52,258 nucleotides of DNA from RUG12461 sp045657665 (GTDB lineage Bacteria > Bacillota > Clostridia > Lachnospirales > Lachnospiraceae). This document shows, piece after piece, positions 34,733 to 43,951 of this stretch (its first letter is position 1; the number at the start of each line of letters is the position of its first letter). The DNA lies in the NCBI GenBank assembly GCA_045657665.1, contig JAZOTN010000002.1:1-52258 (forward strand), given 5' to 3'. The notes under the pieces were generated by a model. The model saw only the letters and a program-made list of their open reading frames with translations. It had not been told where the DNA came from and did no database searches. Position numbers and translations under genes: made by a program.

Positions 34733-36619
34733 TCAGTCTATCGCCAGCACGATAAAGGAATCCTTCTCATTCCATTCGACCACATCCGCCTTCGGCGGGT
34801 TCGTCACGATCGTGGCGGAACCGGTCTTCGGATCATATTTCCGGTATCCGATCAGGACTTCACGATGTCGGGATGCCGCCATTCCGGCCGTATAGATGTT
34901 TACCGGCCGATCCAGTTTGATGTAATCGCGGGCAGGACGGACATAGATCTCCGAGCCCTCCTCCGACAGGATCTCATCAAAGATTTCCTTTAACTCCCTG
35001 GTCTGAGAGATCTGGCAGAGCATGAGGCTCATCAGATTGTTGCTGACGACAAAATCATTCACCTCTGTGATCTGCGCAAGCTCCTGATTCTCTACGCGGA
35101 GCATCTCGCTGGTTACAGAGATCCGCATACCCTTGATATCTGAAAGGTGCTTCAGCTGCAACAGCGTCATCAGAACCTTTTCATCTTTTCTCTCCGCTTC
35201 CTCTTCGGTGATATCCTCACTGGAGTCCACGAGAACAATGACTCCCATGTCATCCTCCAGCAGTTTTTCCAGCTCAACGTGGTTATAGATATCGCATACC
35301 ACCACATTCGGAGTCATGTTCCGGAAGGTCAGCGTTTTCAGCTCTTCCAGATGCTCTATCTGCTCCACGGGGATCGCAATGGTCAGCCTGGAGCCCGGTG
35401 CAACATAGGCATCCTCTTCCGAAAGAATGCTCTTAAGCTTCTCACTGTATCCGAGGATCAGAAGGCTGCTTACCACGGGGTCTTCCTTTCTGATCTCGGG
35501 CAAAATGGCATCCTGATCAAATGCAGCCGGTGCATCCGAAGGTTTGCTGACCCCGTCATCCTCTGCGAACAGGATGAGCTCATCCCCCGGCTGCACGGTA
35601 TAATCCGGCTCCGGATTGATGAGAATGTTCCCCTTTGCATCCTTCACTCCTACTACAGTAGAGATTGGGAAATACAGGTTCAGATCCTTCATTTCCTTAT
35701 GCGCCATCCCGGGATGATCTTCGATGTAGAATTCGCTGCCGTCATTATCGAAAAGATCCGTATAAACAACGGAAAGACCCGCATTTCGTCCTGTGTGGGC
35801 AATGATCCTGGATACAACATCCTTGAAGTTCAGGATCTCGGCATACCCTTCTGCTGCGATCTCTGCCGCTTTCACATTCTGCACATCCTTGATCACGGCG
35901 GTCAGATAAGCATTTTTATTATTGTTTTCCTTCAGCAGTTTCACCACAGCCAGGATACACTTGATGGTCTGGAAATCCGTTTCCGCATTGATGATGATGC
36001 TGCGGCAGGTATCCAGAGAACACATTTCCAGATCGTTGAAATCAGAAATATTACCGTATCGGCAAATGACCCTCGTTGTCTTTGTGTCGGGAAAACGCTG
36101 CCGGACCCGTTCATCCATCTCATCCTTGGGGATCCGGTCATCCATGATCACCAGAGCCTCTTTTTTCTGATTTTCGTTCGCTCCGATGATCTCGGATATG
36201 ATGGTATAGATACCTCCTGAGGTACCGAGGACAACAATGTGGTTGTTCTCCACTACAATGGATTTTCCCCGCTGAAGCTCATGCACTTTCTCATCAATGG
36301 CATTGCAGATAATACCGGTAAGCGTACTCGTCAGGAAAACACCGATGAACGTCAGCACCACCATGCCGATCACAAAGGCCACCGAATTCTCCTCATCCCC
36401 GTTGAGATTCCCGGGATCCAGCATATGGTTAAGGCCGATCCAGAAACCCTTCCAGAAGCCCTCCGGAGAAGAAGGACCCTCCGTTGCCAGCAGGATCAGC
36501 GCAACAACCACGATGATGATCAGCGCCAGCAATGTCAAAAGCCGGATCAGTGCTCCGGTGCCGGCTGACATCTGGTTGTCGAACCAATACCGGAACCTGT
36601 TCTTATTGTTTTTTTTCAT
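34733..36619 (-). CDS. CASTOR/POLLUX-related ion channel protein with RCK-like domains
   Basis: 628 residues. Two membrane segments (about 25-47 and 80-105) enclose a short pore-like region (GFWIGLNHMLDPGNLN). The cytosolic part has a nucleotide-binding fold opening with NNHIVVLGTSGGIYTII, and a second RCK-like unit (SSLLILGYSEKLKSIL) after a TrkA-C-like segment (VQPGDELILFAEDD). This is the layout of CASTOR/POLLUX-type potassium or calcium channels. The gene is last in a run with TrkA and TrkH proteins, which supports a role in ion balance. The ligand is unknown. Confidence 0.88.
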   Translation of the reverse strand: MKKNNKNRFRYWFDNQMSAGTGALIRLLTLLALIIIVVVALILLATEGPSSPEGFWKGFWIGLNHMLDPGNLNGDEENSVAFVIGMVVLTFIGVFLTSTLTGIICNAIDEKVHELQRGKSIVVENNHIVVLGTSGGIYTIISEIIGANENQKKEALVIMDDRIPKDEMDERVRQRFPDTKTTRVICRYGNISDFNDLEMCSLDTCRSIIINAETDFQTIKCILAVVKLLKENNNKNAYLTAVIKDVQNVKAAEIAAEGYAEILNFKDVVSRIIAHTGRNAGLSVVYTDLFDNDGSEFYIEDHPGMAHKEMKDLNLYFPISTVVGVKDAKGNILINPEPDYTVQPGDELILFAEDDGVSKPSDAPAAFDQDAILPEIRKEDPVVSSLLILGYSEKLKSILSEEDAYVAPGSRLTIAIPVEQIEHLEELKTLTFRNMTPNVVVCDIYNHVELEKLLEDDMGVIVLVDSSEDITEEEAERKDEKVLMTLLQLKHLSDIKGMRISVTSEMLRVENQELAQITEVNDFVVSNNLMSLMLCQISQTRELKEIFDEILSEEGSEIYVRPARDYIKLDRPVNIYTAGMAASRHREVLIGYRKYDPKTGSATIVTNPPKADVVEWNEKDSFIVLAID

Positions 36620-36623
36620 TTCT

Positions 36624-36827
36624 CACCAAACTCCTTTACAAAATCTTCTCTCGCTTTCAGATATTTTTGCTTGTTTTCACTGTGCTCTCTTTCCTGCACC
36701 TCGGTCATCTGATTCGGCTTTACTACCCTGAATTCGTTTCCGCTTCCCGAAGATGTGCATTCAAACTGCCGGGCGCGTACTCATAGTCGCGATAGATCTT
36801 CTGATAGTCATCTTGTTTTCCAGACAT
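36624..36827 (-). pseudogene. Small gene with apparent frameshift
   Basis: From the ATG at 36827 (site AAAGGAAAAG) the frame reads MSGKQDDYQKIYRDYEYAPG and stops at 36723. A second frame continues without a start as RQFECTSSGSGNEFRVVKPN, then QMTEVQEREHSENKQKYLKA, to a stop at 36624. Joining the frames gives one plausible 67-residue protein, so a one-base indel, a sequencing error or programmed frameshifting are all possible. It lies between trkA and the channel gene. No known domain. Confidence 0.5.
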
Positions 36828-36855
36828 AGCTTTTCCTTTCTGTATTTTCACGCCT

Positions 36856-37518
36856 TTATGTCACGCTGATGACAGTCTTTCCCTGGACCTGCCCTTTTTT
36901 CTCCATGGCGACCATAAATGACATATTCTCAGTAATGGGTAGGTCCGGATCAACAAAATGCCAGTGCTTTCCCTTTTTCTTCATAGCAACCACGTTCAGG
37001 TTCATCGTCCTGCGCAGATCCAGCTCTATGATCGTCTTCCCGATCCACTCCTCTTTCGGGTTCATCTCGATCATGTACATATTGTTGTCGAGCTTGAAGT
37101 AATCCTTGAAAGACATGGACTGAAGGATCCAGGCCGACCGCTCTCCGCCATCTCCCTCCGGATCAATGACCTTATCGGCCCCAACCTTTCGGAGCAGAGA
37201 TTCCATGCGGCGCGAAGAGGATTTCGCAACCACCAGCGGGACGCCCTGCTCCTTTGCCACGGCAACCGTCATGATACTGGCCGCGAGATTCCCTCCCATG
37301 GCGGAAACAACGATATCTATATTTTTAAGACCAAGTGCCATGACCGCATCCTCATCCGTCAGATTTGCACATATCGCGGATGTACATTTGTCCGCAATAT
37401 CATCAACGAGCTCCTTCTTGATATCCACGGCAAGAACATCCGCTCCCATATTGTAAAGATGCTCGGCAAGGCTCCTGCCGTATTTACCCAGTCCAAGTAC
37501 CGCCACTGATTTACTCAT
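36856..37518 (-). CDS. Potassium uptake regulatory protein TrkA/KtrA type
   Basis: 220 residues. The Rossmann TrkA-N domain begins SVAVLGLGKYGRSLAEHL (GxGxxG), with the acidic ribose-binding Asp at VLAVDIKKE, and a TrkA-C domain follows (about 140-220: IELDLRRTMNLNVVAM). These subunits bind ATP/ADP or NAD(H) and gate the membrane partner. The membrane partner TrkH is encoded 12 nt upstream, so the pair forms a Ktr/Trk system. Confidence 0.94.
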   Translation of the reverse strand: MSKSVAVLGLGKYGRSLAEHLYNMGADVLAVDIKKELVDDIADKCTSAICANLTDEDAVMALGLKNIDIVVSAMGGNLAASIMTVAVAKEQGVPLVVAKSSSRRMESLLRKVGADKVIDPEGDGGERSAWILQSMSFKDYFKLDNNMYMIEMNPKEEWIGKTIIELDLRRTMNLNVVAMKKKGKHWHFVDPDLPITENMSFMVAMEKKGQVQGKTVISVT

Positions 37519-37530
37519 CTAATGCTCCCC

Positions 37531-38895
37531 CTATCCTACATGAAAATTTCCGTCCGCATGCTGTATCTTGTTCTCGTTCCCGATTTTTCTGGCAAAAAAC
37601 AGTGCCATGGAGATCGGCCCGATCCTTCCGAGATACATCGAAACATCTATAATGAAACGCCCGACTCTGTCCAGATGAGGCGTCAGGTTCCTTGAGAGTC
37701 CGACGGTTCCCAGCGCACTTACGACCTCATACAGCGCATCCGTGAATAAAATCCCTCCTCTTGTCATCAGAAGAAGCGTCATGAGAAAAACCGTGCCGAT
37801 ACTGACAATGACCACTGCCGAAGCCTTTCGCATCAGTTCCTCCGACACTCTCCGATGGAAGACCACGATCTCCTTCTTCCCTTTGATATAGGAAAGCGCG
37901 TTCATGAAAACAAGAAAGGCTGTCACGGTTTTTACGCCGCCCGCTGTTCCGACAGGCGATCCGCCGATGAACATCAGCACATCCCCAAGGCCGCAGGTGA
38001 TCTCCGTAAGCTTATCCTGCGGAAGCGACGCGAACCCGGCGGTACGAAAGGTCACTGACTGAAAAAGACTGTTCCCGATCTTCTCCGGCAGACTCAGGTT
38101 CCCCAAAGTGTCGGGATTATTGTACTCCGCCGCTAAAACACCGATCGTACCGGCAGCCAGAAGAAATGCCGTCATAACAAGAACCACTTTGGTGTGTTCC
38201 GAAAGATGCCTGAGTATCTTGACAATGCCAAGGCGCATCTTGATCCCGCGGCAGATCCCGCCGATCAGATCAAACCAGACAACAAAGCCAAGTCCTCCGA
38301 GAATGATCAGTGCCATCGTGACACCCATCATAAGAGGCGAATCATGAAAATCGATCATACTGTTCGGTCCGATCACATCCATTCCGGCATTGCAGAACGC
38401 CGATACCGCCTGAAAGATAGATGCCCAGAATCCCCTCGCGGGGCCCAGCATCGGTATGAGTTTTATCATGAAAAGAAGAGCGCCGATCCCCTCTATAAGG
38501 AATGTCCCCTTGAAGACCCTAAGCAGAAAATGCATCAGACCCCGATTATCATCGACGTCCAGGGAATCCCCGATCAGTTTCAGTTCTCCGAGTGAGAGCT
38601 TCTGTCTGCCGGTATGAACGACCATGGCTCCCACCGACACTACACCAAGTCCTCCGACCTGAATCAGAAAAGCAATGACCACCTGCCCGAAAAGGCTCCA
38701 GTGGGAATACGTATCCACCACAACAAGACCCGTCACGCAGACAGAAGTGGTCGCTGTAAACAGTGCGGTCGAAAAATCAGTCTTTTGTCCGGGCGCACTG
38801 GAGATCGGGAGCAAAATAAGCACAGCTCCGACAATAATCGTCAGCAGGAAGCAGAGCGGTATTATTTTTCCGGGTGATATACGTGTTCTGACCAA
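37531..38895 (-). CDS. Potassium uptake membrane subunit TrkH/KtrB type
   Basis: 454 residues with about ten membrane segments and four pore repeats. Filter-like stretches are TTSVCVTGLVVVD, SAFCNAGMDV, TFRTAGFASL and SALGTVGLSRN, and the GGSPVGTAGGVKT segment precedes the fourth repeat. It imports K+ (or Na+/K+) with the TrkA-type subunit encoded just downstream. It begins 15 nt after the AarF/UbiB-like gene. Confidence 0.95.
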   Translation of the reverse strand: MVRTRISPGKIIPLCFLLTIIVGAVLILLPISSAPGQKTDFSTALFTATTSVCVTGLVVVDTYSHWSLFGQVVIAFLIQVGGLGVVSVGAMVVHTGRQKLSLGELKLIGDSLDVDDNRGLMHFLLRVFKGTFLIEGIGALLFMIKLIPMLGPARGFWASIFQAVSAFCNAGMDVIGPNSMIDFHDSPLMMGVTMALIILGGLGFVVWFDLIGGICRGIKMRLGIVKILRHLSEHTKVVLVMTAFLLAAGTIGVLAAEYNNPDTLGNLSLPEKIGNSLFQSVTFRTAGFASLPQDKLTEITCGLGDVLMFIGGSPVGTAGGVKTVTAFLVFMNALSYIKGKKEIVVFHRRVSEELMRKASAVVIVSIGTVFLMTLLLMTRGGILFTDALYEVVSALGTVGLSRNLTPHLDRVGRFIIDVSMYLGRIGPISMALFFARKIGNENKIQHADGNFHVG

Positions 38896-38910
38896 ACCAA
38901 AGCTCCCCGC

Positions 38911-40533
38911 CTATTTCTTAAACAGCTTTCGGACTGCGAAAATGGCAAGTGCTATGGAAAACACGATACCGACCACCGATAGAAGAGGCATGCCGTTGGG
39001 TGTTTTCGGCTGGATGTCCACAAGCGCCAGCAGACACGAACCCAAAAACAGTACACAGGCCAGCGCCGCAAGAACCATGTAACGGAGGAAATTCCCGGCT
39101 TTTTCCAGAGGCTCTTCGATACCGGTCAGCTCCAGGTTCAGCTTCGCCTTTCCTTTTGAAAAACCCGAGAGGGTATCGGCTATAAGACCCGGAATCTTTG
39201 CCGTTTTCTTTCCCGCATTCAGGATACTCTTTCCGATATCCGTAATCTTCTTTTCGATATTCAGATCCTTCGCTGTCCGTTCTTTCATTTTCTCGGTGAT
39301 CAGCGTAAGAAGATCCAGTTCGGGACACATTTCCTCGATCACACCCTCGATCGTAATGAGCGCACGGACAAACATGGTATAATCTCCGGGAAGCTTCACG
39401 TAGTGCTTTTCAGCAAGGGCTGTAACCTCATTAAAAAGCTCGGAGGTATCCATATCGGCAACGCTCGTCACATTGGAATTCTGCGCATTAAACTTGTCTG
39501 TAAAACGGTTTACGTCCTCAAGAAGCTTATCCCGGTCGGTCTTAGCAGTAGCAGTCCCCATCCCGAGGATTCCATCCACCATGCCCTCATTGTCTCCGAC
39601 GAGGATCGCCAGCACGATCTTCGTAATGCTGTTGATATCCTGGTCCGTGATGTGTCCGATCATGCCGAGGTCGATCCAGTAAGGATGTCCGTTACTGATC
39701 ATGATGTTTCCCTGATGTGGATCCCCGTGGAAGGTACCCACGTCAAAAACCTGATACAGGAAATTCTCACAGATCGCATGCCCGACCTCATTAAGGTCCA
39801 GTCCTTCTTCTATCATCCGGTCCTTATGGGCAATGGTGTAGCCGTCCACATAAGTCATGGTGAAGATCCGCTCGGTGGTCAGTTCGTCGATCACCGTGGG
39901 ACAGCTGATCTTTTCTTCGTCTACAATGCAGTTTTCCTTGAAAAACCGGGTGTTTGCGGCTTCAATCCGAAAATCCAGCTCTTCCTCGGTCACCTTTTCC
40001 AGCTCTTCGATGACCTCCACCAGATCCACGATCTGGCCGCCTTCCCCGCTCTCCGGACTTTTTTTGTTATGTCCTGCGAGGTCTTTCAGGAGCGCAAAAT
40101 CCTTTCGCATCATATCCGCGATCTTCGGGCGCTGAACTTTTACGACAACCTTGGTACCATCCTTTAATACGCCGTAATGCGCCTGACCGATGGAGGCGGA
40201 GCCGAGAGGCTCATCTTTGAACCCGCTGAAGATCTCGTCGATCTTCTTTCCGGTTTCTTCTTCTATGACCGCACGGGCCAATTCCGGCTCAAGAGGCCTC
40301 ACGTTCTGCCGGAGCTTTTCCAGTTCCCTGCAGTAATTTTCAGGAAGCACATCCGCCCGGCTGGACATGATCTGACCGATTTTTACATAAGTCGGGCCGA
40401 GGTCTTCAAGTGTGGTTCTCATCTCTTCCGGGGTGAAACCGTTGGCATAAAAATTATGCGCGGCAAAGATTCCCAGGATCTCCCTGCTGCGGCTTTTCTC
40501 TCTCTTATTTTCCGGATTTTTCATGTCACTCAT
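38911..40533 (-). CDS. AarF/ABC1/UbiB-family protein kinase-like protein
   Basis: 540 residues. The family KxGQ motif is in YVKIGQIMSSRAD, the modified nucleotide loop in GSASIGQAH, the catalytic segment in FHGDPHQGN with IDLGM as the DFG equivalent, and two C-terminal membrane segments close the protein. UbiB/COQ8 proteins act on isoprenoid lipids, and the role in anaerobes that probably lack ubiquinone is unclear. GGGAGGTGAGGACC sets the start at 40533, and the preceding gene's stop overlaps it by 8 nt. Cotranscription with potassium uptake genes is notable. Confidence 0.92.
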   Translation of the reverse strand: MSDMKNPENKREKSRSREILGIFAAHNFYANGFTPEEMRTTLEDLGPTYVKIGQIMSSRADVLPENYCRELEKLRQNVRPLEPELARAVIEEETGKKIDEIFSGFKDEPLGSASIGQAHYGVLKDGTKVVVKVQRPKIADMMRKDFALLKDLAGHNKKSPESGEGGQIVDLVEVIEELEKVTEEELDFRIEAANTRFFKENCIVDEEKISCPTVIDELTTERIFTMTYVDGYTIAHKDRMIEEGLDLNEVGHAICENFLYQVFDVGTFHGDPHQGNIMISNGHPYWIDLGMIGHITDQDINSITKIVLAILVGDNEGMVDGILGMGTATAKTDRDKLLEDVNRFTDKFNAQNSNVTSVADMDTSELFNEVTALAEKHYVKLPGDYTMFVRALITIEGVIEEMCPELDLLTLITEKMKERTAKDLNIEKKITDIGKSILNAGKKTAKIPGLIADTLSGFSKGKAKLNLELTGIEEPLEKAGNFLRYMVLAALACVLFLGSCLLALVDIQPKTPNGMPLLSVVGIVFSIALAIFAVRKLFKK

Positions 40534-41104
40534 GGTCCTCACCTCCCTTTGTTTCTTCCGTCACGGTCTTCGGCCATCCCCAGATCAAACGGATAATACT
40601 GACAAATGCCGAGAAGAATACGGCGATACCGATAACCTTTGCAAGCATATCGGGTGTATTCCACCAGGGATTAAAGAACAGGATCACGGCACAGGCCATG
40701 AGGATGCATGCCAGGATCGCAAAAAGCCACCAGCTCTTTTTCCCGGACCGCTTTGCATAAGTCAGGGAATAGCGAAGCGTGAAAATACCGTGCAGAAGCA
40801 ACAGGATGCTCGAAAGCCAGGCAAGGGTCTTCATCACATCATCCCGGAACAGAAGCACACACAGGCCAATAATTCCAAGCACCAGCGCAACGATAAGATT
40901 CAGATACTCGACCAGCATATTTTTACTGGTAAAGAATTCGAGCAGCATTACGATACAGACAATGATAAGACCGTATCCGAACGCCAGGATCAATGAATCG
41001 ATGTAGTCAACGGGGCAGATCAGTATGACGAGACCGAGTGCGATCAACAGGATCGCGCTGAGCAGAGTACTTCGTCGGATTTTGTCCAAGGATTCAAACA
41101 GCAT
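40526..41104 (-). CDS. DUF308 (HdeD-type) membrane protein
   Basis: 192 residues with six membrane segments in three pairs, as in HdeD/DUF308 proteins (ALGLVILICPVDYIDSLIL, then a repeat with WLSSILLLLHGIFTL). Function is not established outside the acid-stress link in enteric bacteria. It is the first gene of the minus-strand operon, and its last codons overlap the UbiB-like start. Confidence 0.82.
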   Translation of the reverse strand: MLFESLDKIRRSTLLSAILLIALGLVILICPVDYIDSLILAFGYGLIIVCIVMLLEFFTSKNMLVEYLNLIVALVLGIIGLCVLLFRDDVMKTLAWLSSILLLLHGIFTLRYSLTYAKRSGKKSWWLFAILACILMACAVILFFNPWWNTPDMLAKVIGIAVFFSAFVSIIRLIWGWPKTVTEETKGGEDHE

Positions 41105-41163
41105 TTTTCACCTCCGATTGGCAGTTTGTGCAACCATTTTTCAGAAACGCGTAATACTTTTTT

Positions 41164-41169
41164 ATTATA
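41164..41169 (-). promoter_or_regulatory. -10 box of the DUF308-UbiB-Trk operon
   Basis: TATAAT on the minus strand, 60 nt before the DUF308 start. A plausible but poor -35 (TTTTGA) lies 17 nt upstream of it. Confidence 0.5.
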
Positions 41170-41212
41170 GCATGGATTTCACGGAATCAAAAGAGGGAGT
41201 AAGAGGGAAACA

Positions 41213-41258
41213 GGGAACGGTTCTGTGTCACTTTAAAATGTGTCACAGAACCGTCCCC
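41213..41258. repeat. REP-like palindrome
   Basis: 15-nt arms GGGAACGGTTCTGTG and CACAGAACCGTCCCC with one mismatch around a 16-nt loop. GGGACGGTTCTGTG-type palindromes recur in Clostridia and can be linked to TnpA-REP transposases. No transposase is near this copy. It lies between two divergent genes. Confidence 0.6.
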
Positions 41259-41356
41259 TCTTTCCTACATGTCTCCTTTTCTATTTCACATGAACGTGGT
41301 ACAATATCAACATTATGATGACAAACAGATAATAAGACTACAGGAAGGAAAAAAGT

Positions 41357-42583
41357 ATGGAAGAAAAAAAGAATGCTCTGAAAATCTGGAAAACGGTTGC
41401 GATCTTTGCGATCATCGCAGCACTTGTCATGACAACACTGTTTTGTGTCACCGTAGCGAAAACACCGAAAGCGGGAGCGCAGGGAGAAGCAGCAAAACCG
41501 ATCAATTCGGATCCGCAGGTAACGGCGGATACCTCCGGAGATCCGTTGTCACTTTGGACAAACGGATGCACGGCAAAAGAGGAACTTCTGGATTTTGTGA
41601 AGGATGTCACGGATGAGAAGAGCCCGAACTACATTCCACCGGAGAAGCGGATCGCTGTATCCGATCTGGACGGAACGCTTTTCGGAGAAACGAATCCCAT
41701 CTATTTTGATCACAGTCTCCTTTTGTACCGGGTGCTGCAGGATCCAGGCTATAAGGATCAGGCGTCTGATTTTGAAAAAGAAACCTGCTACCGTATCCTG
41801 GAAGGTATCCGGGCCGGGAAGTATCCGGAAGGAATGGATACCATGCATGGACAGGCTGTGGCCTCTGCATTCAAGGGCATGACGGTGGAAGAGTTTGTGG
41901 ACTACTGCAAGTCATTCCGGGAGCAGCAGGCACCGGGTTACGACAATCTGCTCCGGAAAGACGAGTTCTATAAGCCGATGCTTCAGATGATAAACTTCCT
42001 CGAAGAGAACGGATTTGTTTTTTACATTGTCAGCGGTACGGACAGACTCATTCTCCGTGGGATTACAGAGGACAATCTGAATCTTCCGCTCGCACAGGTG
42101 ATCGGCTCTGACGAGACGATCGTTGCATCCGGACAGGGAGATACACCGGGACTCGATTATACTTATACGGATCAGGATCAGCTGATTCTGGGAGGCGATT
42201 TTGTCACCAAGAATCTCAAGATGAACAAGGTAGCCGTGATCGCACAGGAGATCGGCGAGCAGCCGGTGTTATCCTTCGGGAACAGTACCGGAGACTCCAG
42301 TATGGCGGAATATGTCACGACAAATAATCCGTACCGGTCCCTTGCGTTTATGAACTGCTGTGACGATCTCGACCGGGAATACGGTAATGAGGAAAAAGCA
42401 AAGTCGATGGATGACCTGTGCAAGCAATACGGCTGGACGCCTGTTTCGATGAAGAATGACTGGGTAACGATCTATGGCGAGAACGTGACGAAAAATCCCG
42501 AGAACGACCTATCGTTCTACTATGATTATGAGATCCCGGAAGACAGGCCTCTTTCCTCCTATCAGGCGACGAATACGGATTAG
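41357..42583 (+). CDS. Membrane-anchored HAD-superfamily phosphatase
   Basis: 408 residues. An N-terminal membrane segment or signal (about 13-36) is followed by a low-complexity linker and a HAD domain: nucleophile Asp103 and acid/base Asp105 in VSDLDGTLFGE, motif II Ser in IVSGTDR, and motif III/IV in LSFGNSTGDSSM. A helical cap lies between motifs I and II. It resembles phosphoserine-phosphatase-like exported phosphatases. Its substrate is unknown. AGGAAGGAAAAAAGT lies ahead of the start. The next segment is a truncated paralogue. Confidence 0.85.
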   Translation: MEEKKNALKIWKTVAIFAIIAALVMTTLFCVTVAKTPKAGAQGEAAKPINSDPQVTADTSGDPLSLWTNGCTAKEELLDFVKDVTDEKSPNYIPPEKRIAVSDLDGTLFGETNPIYFDHSLLLYRVLQDPGYKDQASDFEKETCYRILEGIRAGKYPEGMDTMHGQAVASAFKGMTVEEFVDYCKSFREQQAPGYDNLLRKDEFYKPMLQMINFLEENGFVFYIVSGTDRLILRGITEDNLNLPLAQVIGSDETIVASGQGDTPGLDYTYTDQDQLILGGDFVTKNLKMNKVAVIAQEIGEQPVLSFGNSTGDSSMAEYVTTNNPYRSLAFMNCCDDLDREYGNEEKAKSMDDLCKQYGWTPVSMKNDWVTIYGENVTKNPENDLSFYYDYEIPEDRPLSSYQATNTD

Positions 42584-42611
42584 GCAGCTGCATCGGAAAC
42601 AAAGGCAGAGT

Positions 42612-42975
42612 ATGCGGGAGCGACCGCGATACGTGCCGGGCGATCATAAAAGATTATCTGGATATCCCTGACAACCGGATCATCGGTACGAACGTGGAAA
42701 TTGATGCCAGCGGTGATCAGAGCATGCATATGTATACGATCACGGACAACCCGTATAAGAGCGCGGCGTTCATGCTGATCGCGGATGACGATGTACGTGA
42801 TTACGGAAATCCGGAGAAGGCGGACGAACTCAGAGCAAAATGGGAAGGCATGGGCTTCAACGTGATCTCCATGAAAGATGATTTCCGCACGATCTACGGG
42901 GATGACGTGAAAAAAACAGGAACATTCCGCTGGACGGAGGAATTTTCAGAGGAAGGAGAAGCATCAAATGAGTAA
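42612..42975 (+). pseudogene. Truncated paralogue of the HAD phosphatase
   Basis: The frame has no proper start and opens within motif II (VCGSDRDTCRAII matches VSGTDRLILRGI), then follows the first gene through ITDNPYKSAAFMLIADDD and GMGFNVISMKDDFRTIYG. The nucleophile half and motif III region are lost. It lies in tandem, so an old duplication with deletion is likely. An in-frame ATG at 42694 with no clear ribosome site could still give a 93-residue peptide. The end overlaps the hydrolase start by 8 nt. Confidence 0.72.
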
Positions 42976-43951
42976 ACTGCCATTTACATTTTTGGGAGAA
43001 AATGATTTTTTATCAGCAATGGAGGGACCCTGCAAAGCATGGAGAGAAGCAAACGTTAAGGACGGATACTTTGAAAGCTTTGACGGCGCAAAGATCCATT
43101 ATTATCATGCAGCGCCGGCAAAGCCGAAGGCCTGCATCACGATCGTCCCGGGGTTCTGCGAGTTCTACGGGAAATATCATGAGCTTACCTGGTATTTTTA
43201 TCAGGCCGGGTATGCGTTTTATTTTATCGAAAACAGAGGGCACGGTTATTCCGCCAGGGAAACCGACGAAATGGATGTCGTGCATATTGACAGCATCATG
43301 ACCTATGCAAAGGATCTGAAGGAATTTCTCGATAAGGTTGTGATCCCCGGGAGCAAAGACCTGAAAAAGATCCTTTGGGCGCATTCCATGGGCGGCGGGA
43401 TTTCGACGCTTTTCCTGGAGACCTATCCGGATTATTTCGATGTAGCAGTTTTGAATTCCCCGATGCTGAAGATCAAAGGGATCAAGGCACCGGAAGAGAT
43501 CAAAGCGCTCCGGCGGGAAATGGAAGAGGATCATTCGGAGAAAGAGCTGGCTGCAGGGCAGAAGCATTTCTCCAAAGAGCCGAATTTCGAAGGCAGCAGT
43601 ACACTGTCAAAGCCGCGGTTTGATTATGTCTTTGAACAAAGACTTGCAGATCCGCATTACCAGACAAAGGGCGGTTCCAAAAACTGGTATGTGGCATGTT
43701 GTGAAGTGCATGCGACGATCATGGAAAACGCAGCGAAGGTAAAAACACCTCTCGTGATCAATACGGCGGGTCTGGACCACCTCATTGATGCGGACGGTTA
43801 CACGGAGTTTCGTGAAAGAGCCACCTGCAATCCCAGGATTATAAACTATGAAAAGTCCAAGCATGAGCTGATCAGCGCGGATGAGGATACACGGAAAGAG
43901 TACTTGTCGAGACTTTTTGAAACACTGGAAGAATTTGTAGAAATAAGATGA
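42968..43951 (+). CDS. Alpha/beta hydrolase, lysophospholipase/monoglyceride-lipase type
   Basis: 327 residues. The Hydrolase_4 fold shows ITIVPGFCEFYGKY near the start, ENRGHGYS, nucleophile Ser140 in AHSMGGG and a C-terminal acid/His pair (AGLDHLIDADGY, then KSKHELI). It probably cleaves lipid or other esters. No signal peptide, so it acts in the cytoplasm. AGAGGAAGGAGAAG precedes the start. Its stop overlaps the next start (ATGA), so it is coupled to the phosphatase gene. Confidence 0.9.
   Translation: MSKLPFTFLGENDFLSAMEGPCKAWREANVKDGYFESFDGAKIHYYHAAPAKPKACITIVPGFCEFYGKYHELTWYFYQAGYAFYFIENRGHGYSARETDEMDVVHIDSIMTYAKDLKEFLDKVVIPGSKDLKKILWAHSMGGGISTLFLETYPDYFDVAVLNSPMLKIKGIKAPEEIKALRREMEEDHSEKELAAGQKHFSKEPNFEGSSTLSKPRFDYVFEQRLADPHYQTKGGSKNWYVACCEVHATIMENAAKVKTPLVINTAGLDHLIDADGYTEFRERATCNPRIINYEKSKHELISADEDTRKEYLSRLFETLEEFVEIR

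Noticed and set aside
35147..36220. 357-codon plus-strand open frame
   Set aside because: It is antisense to the CASTOR/POLLUX-like gene, with no domain or ribosome site.
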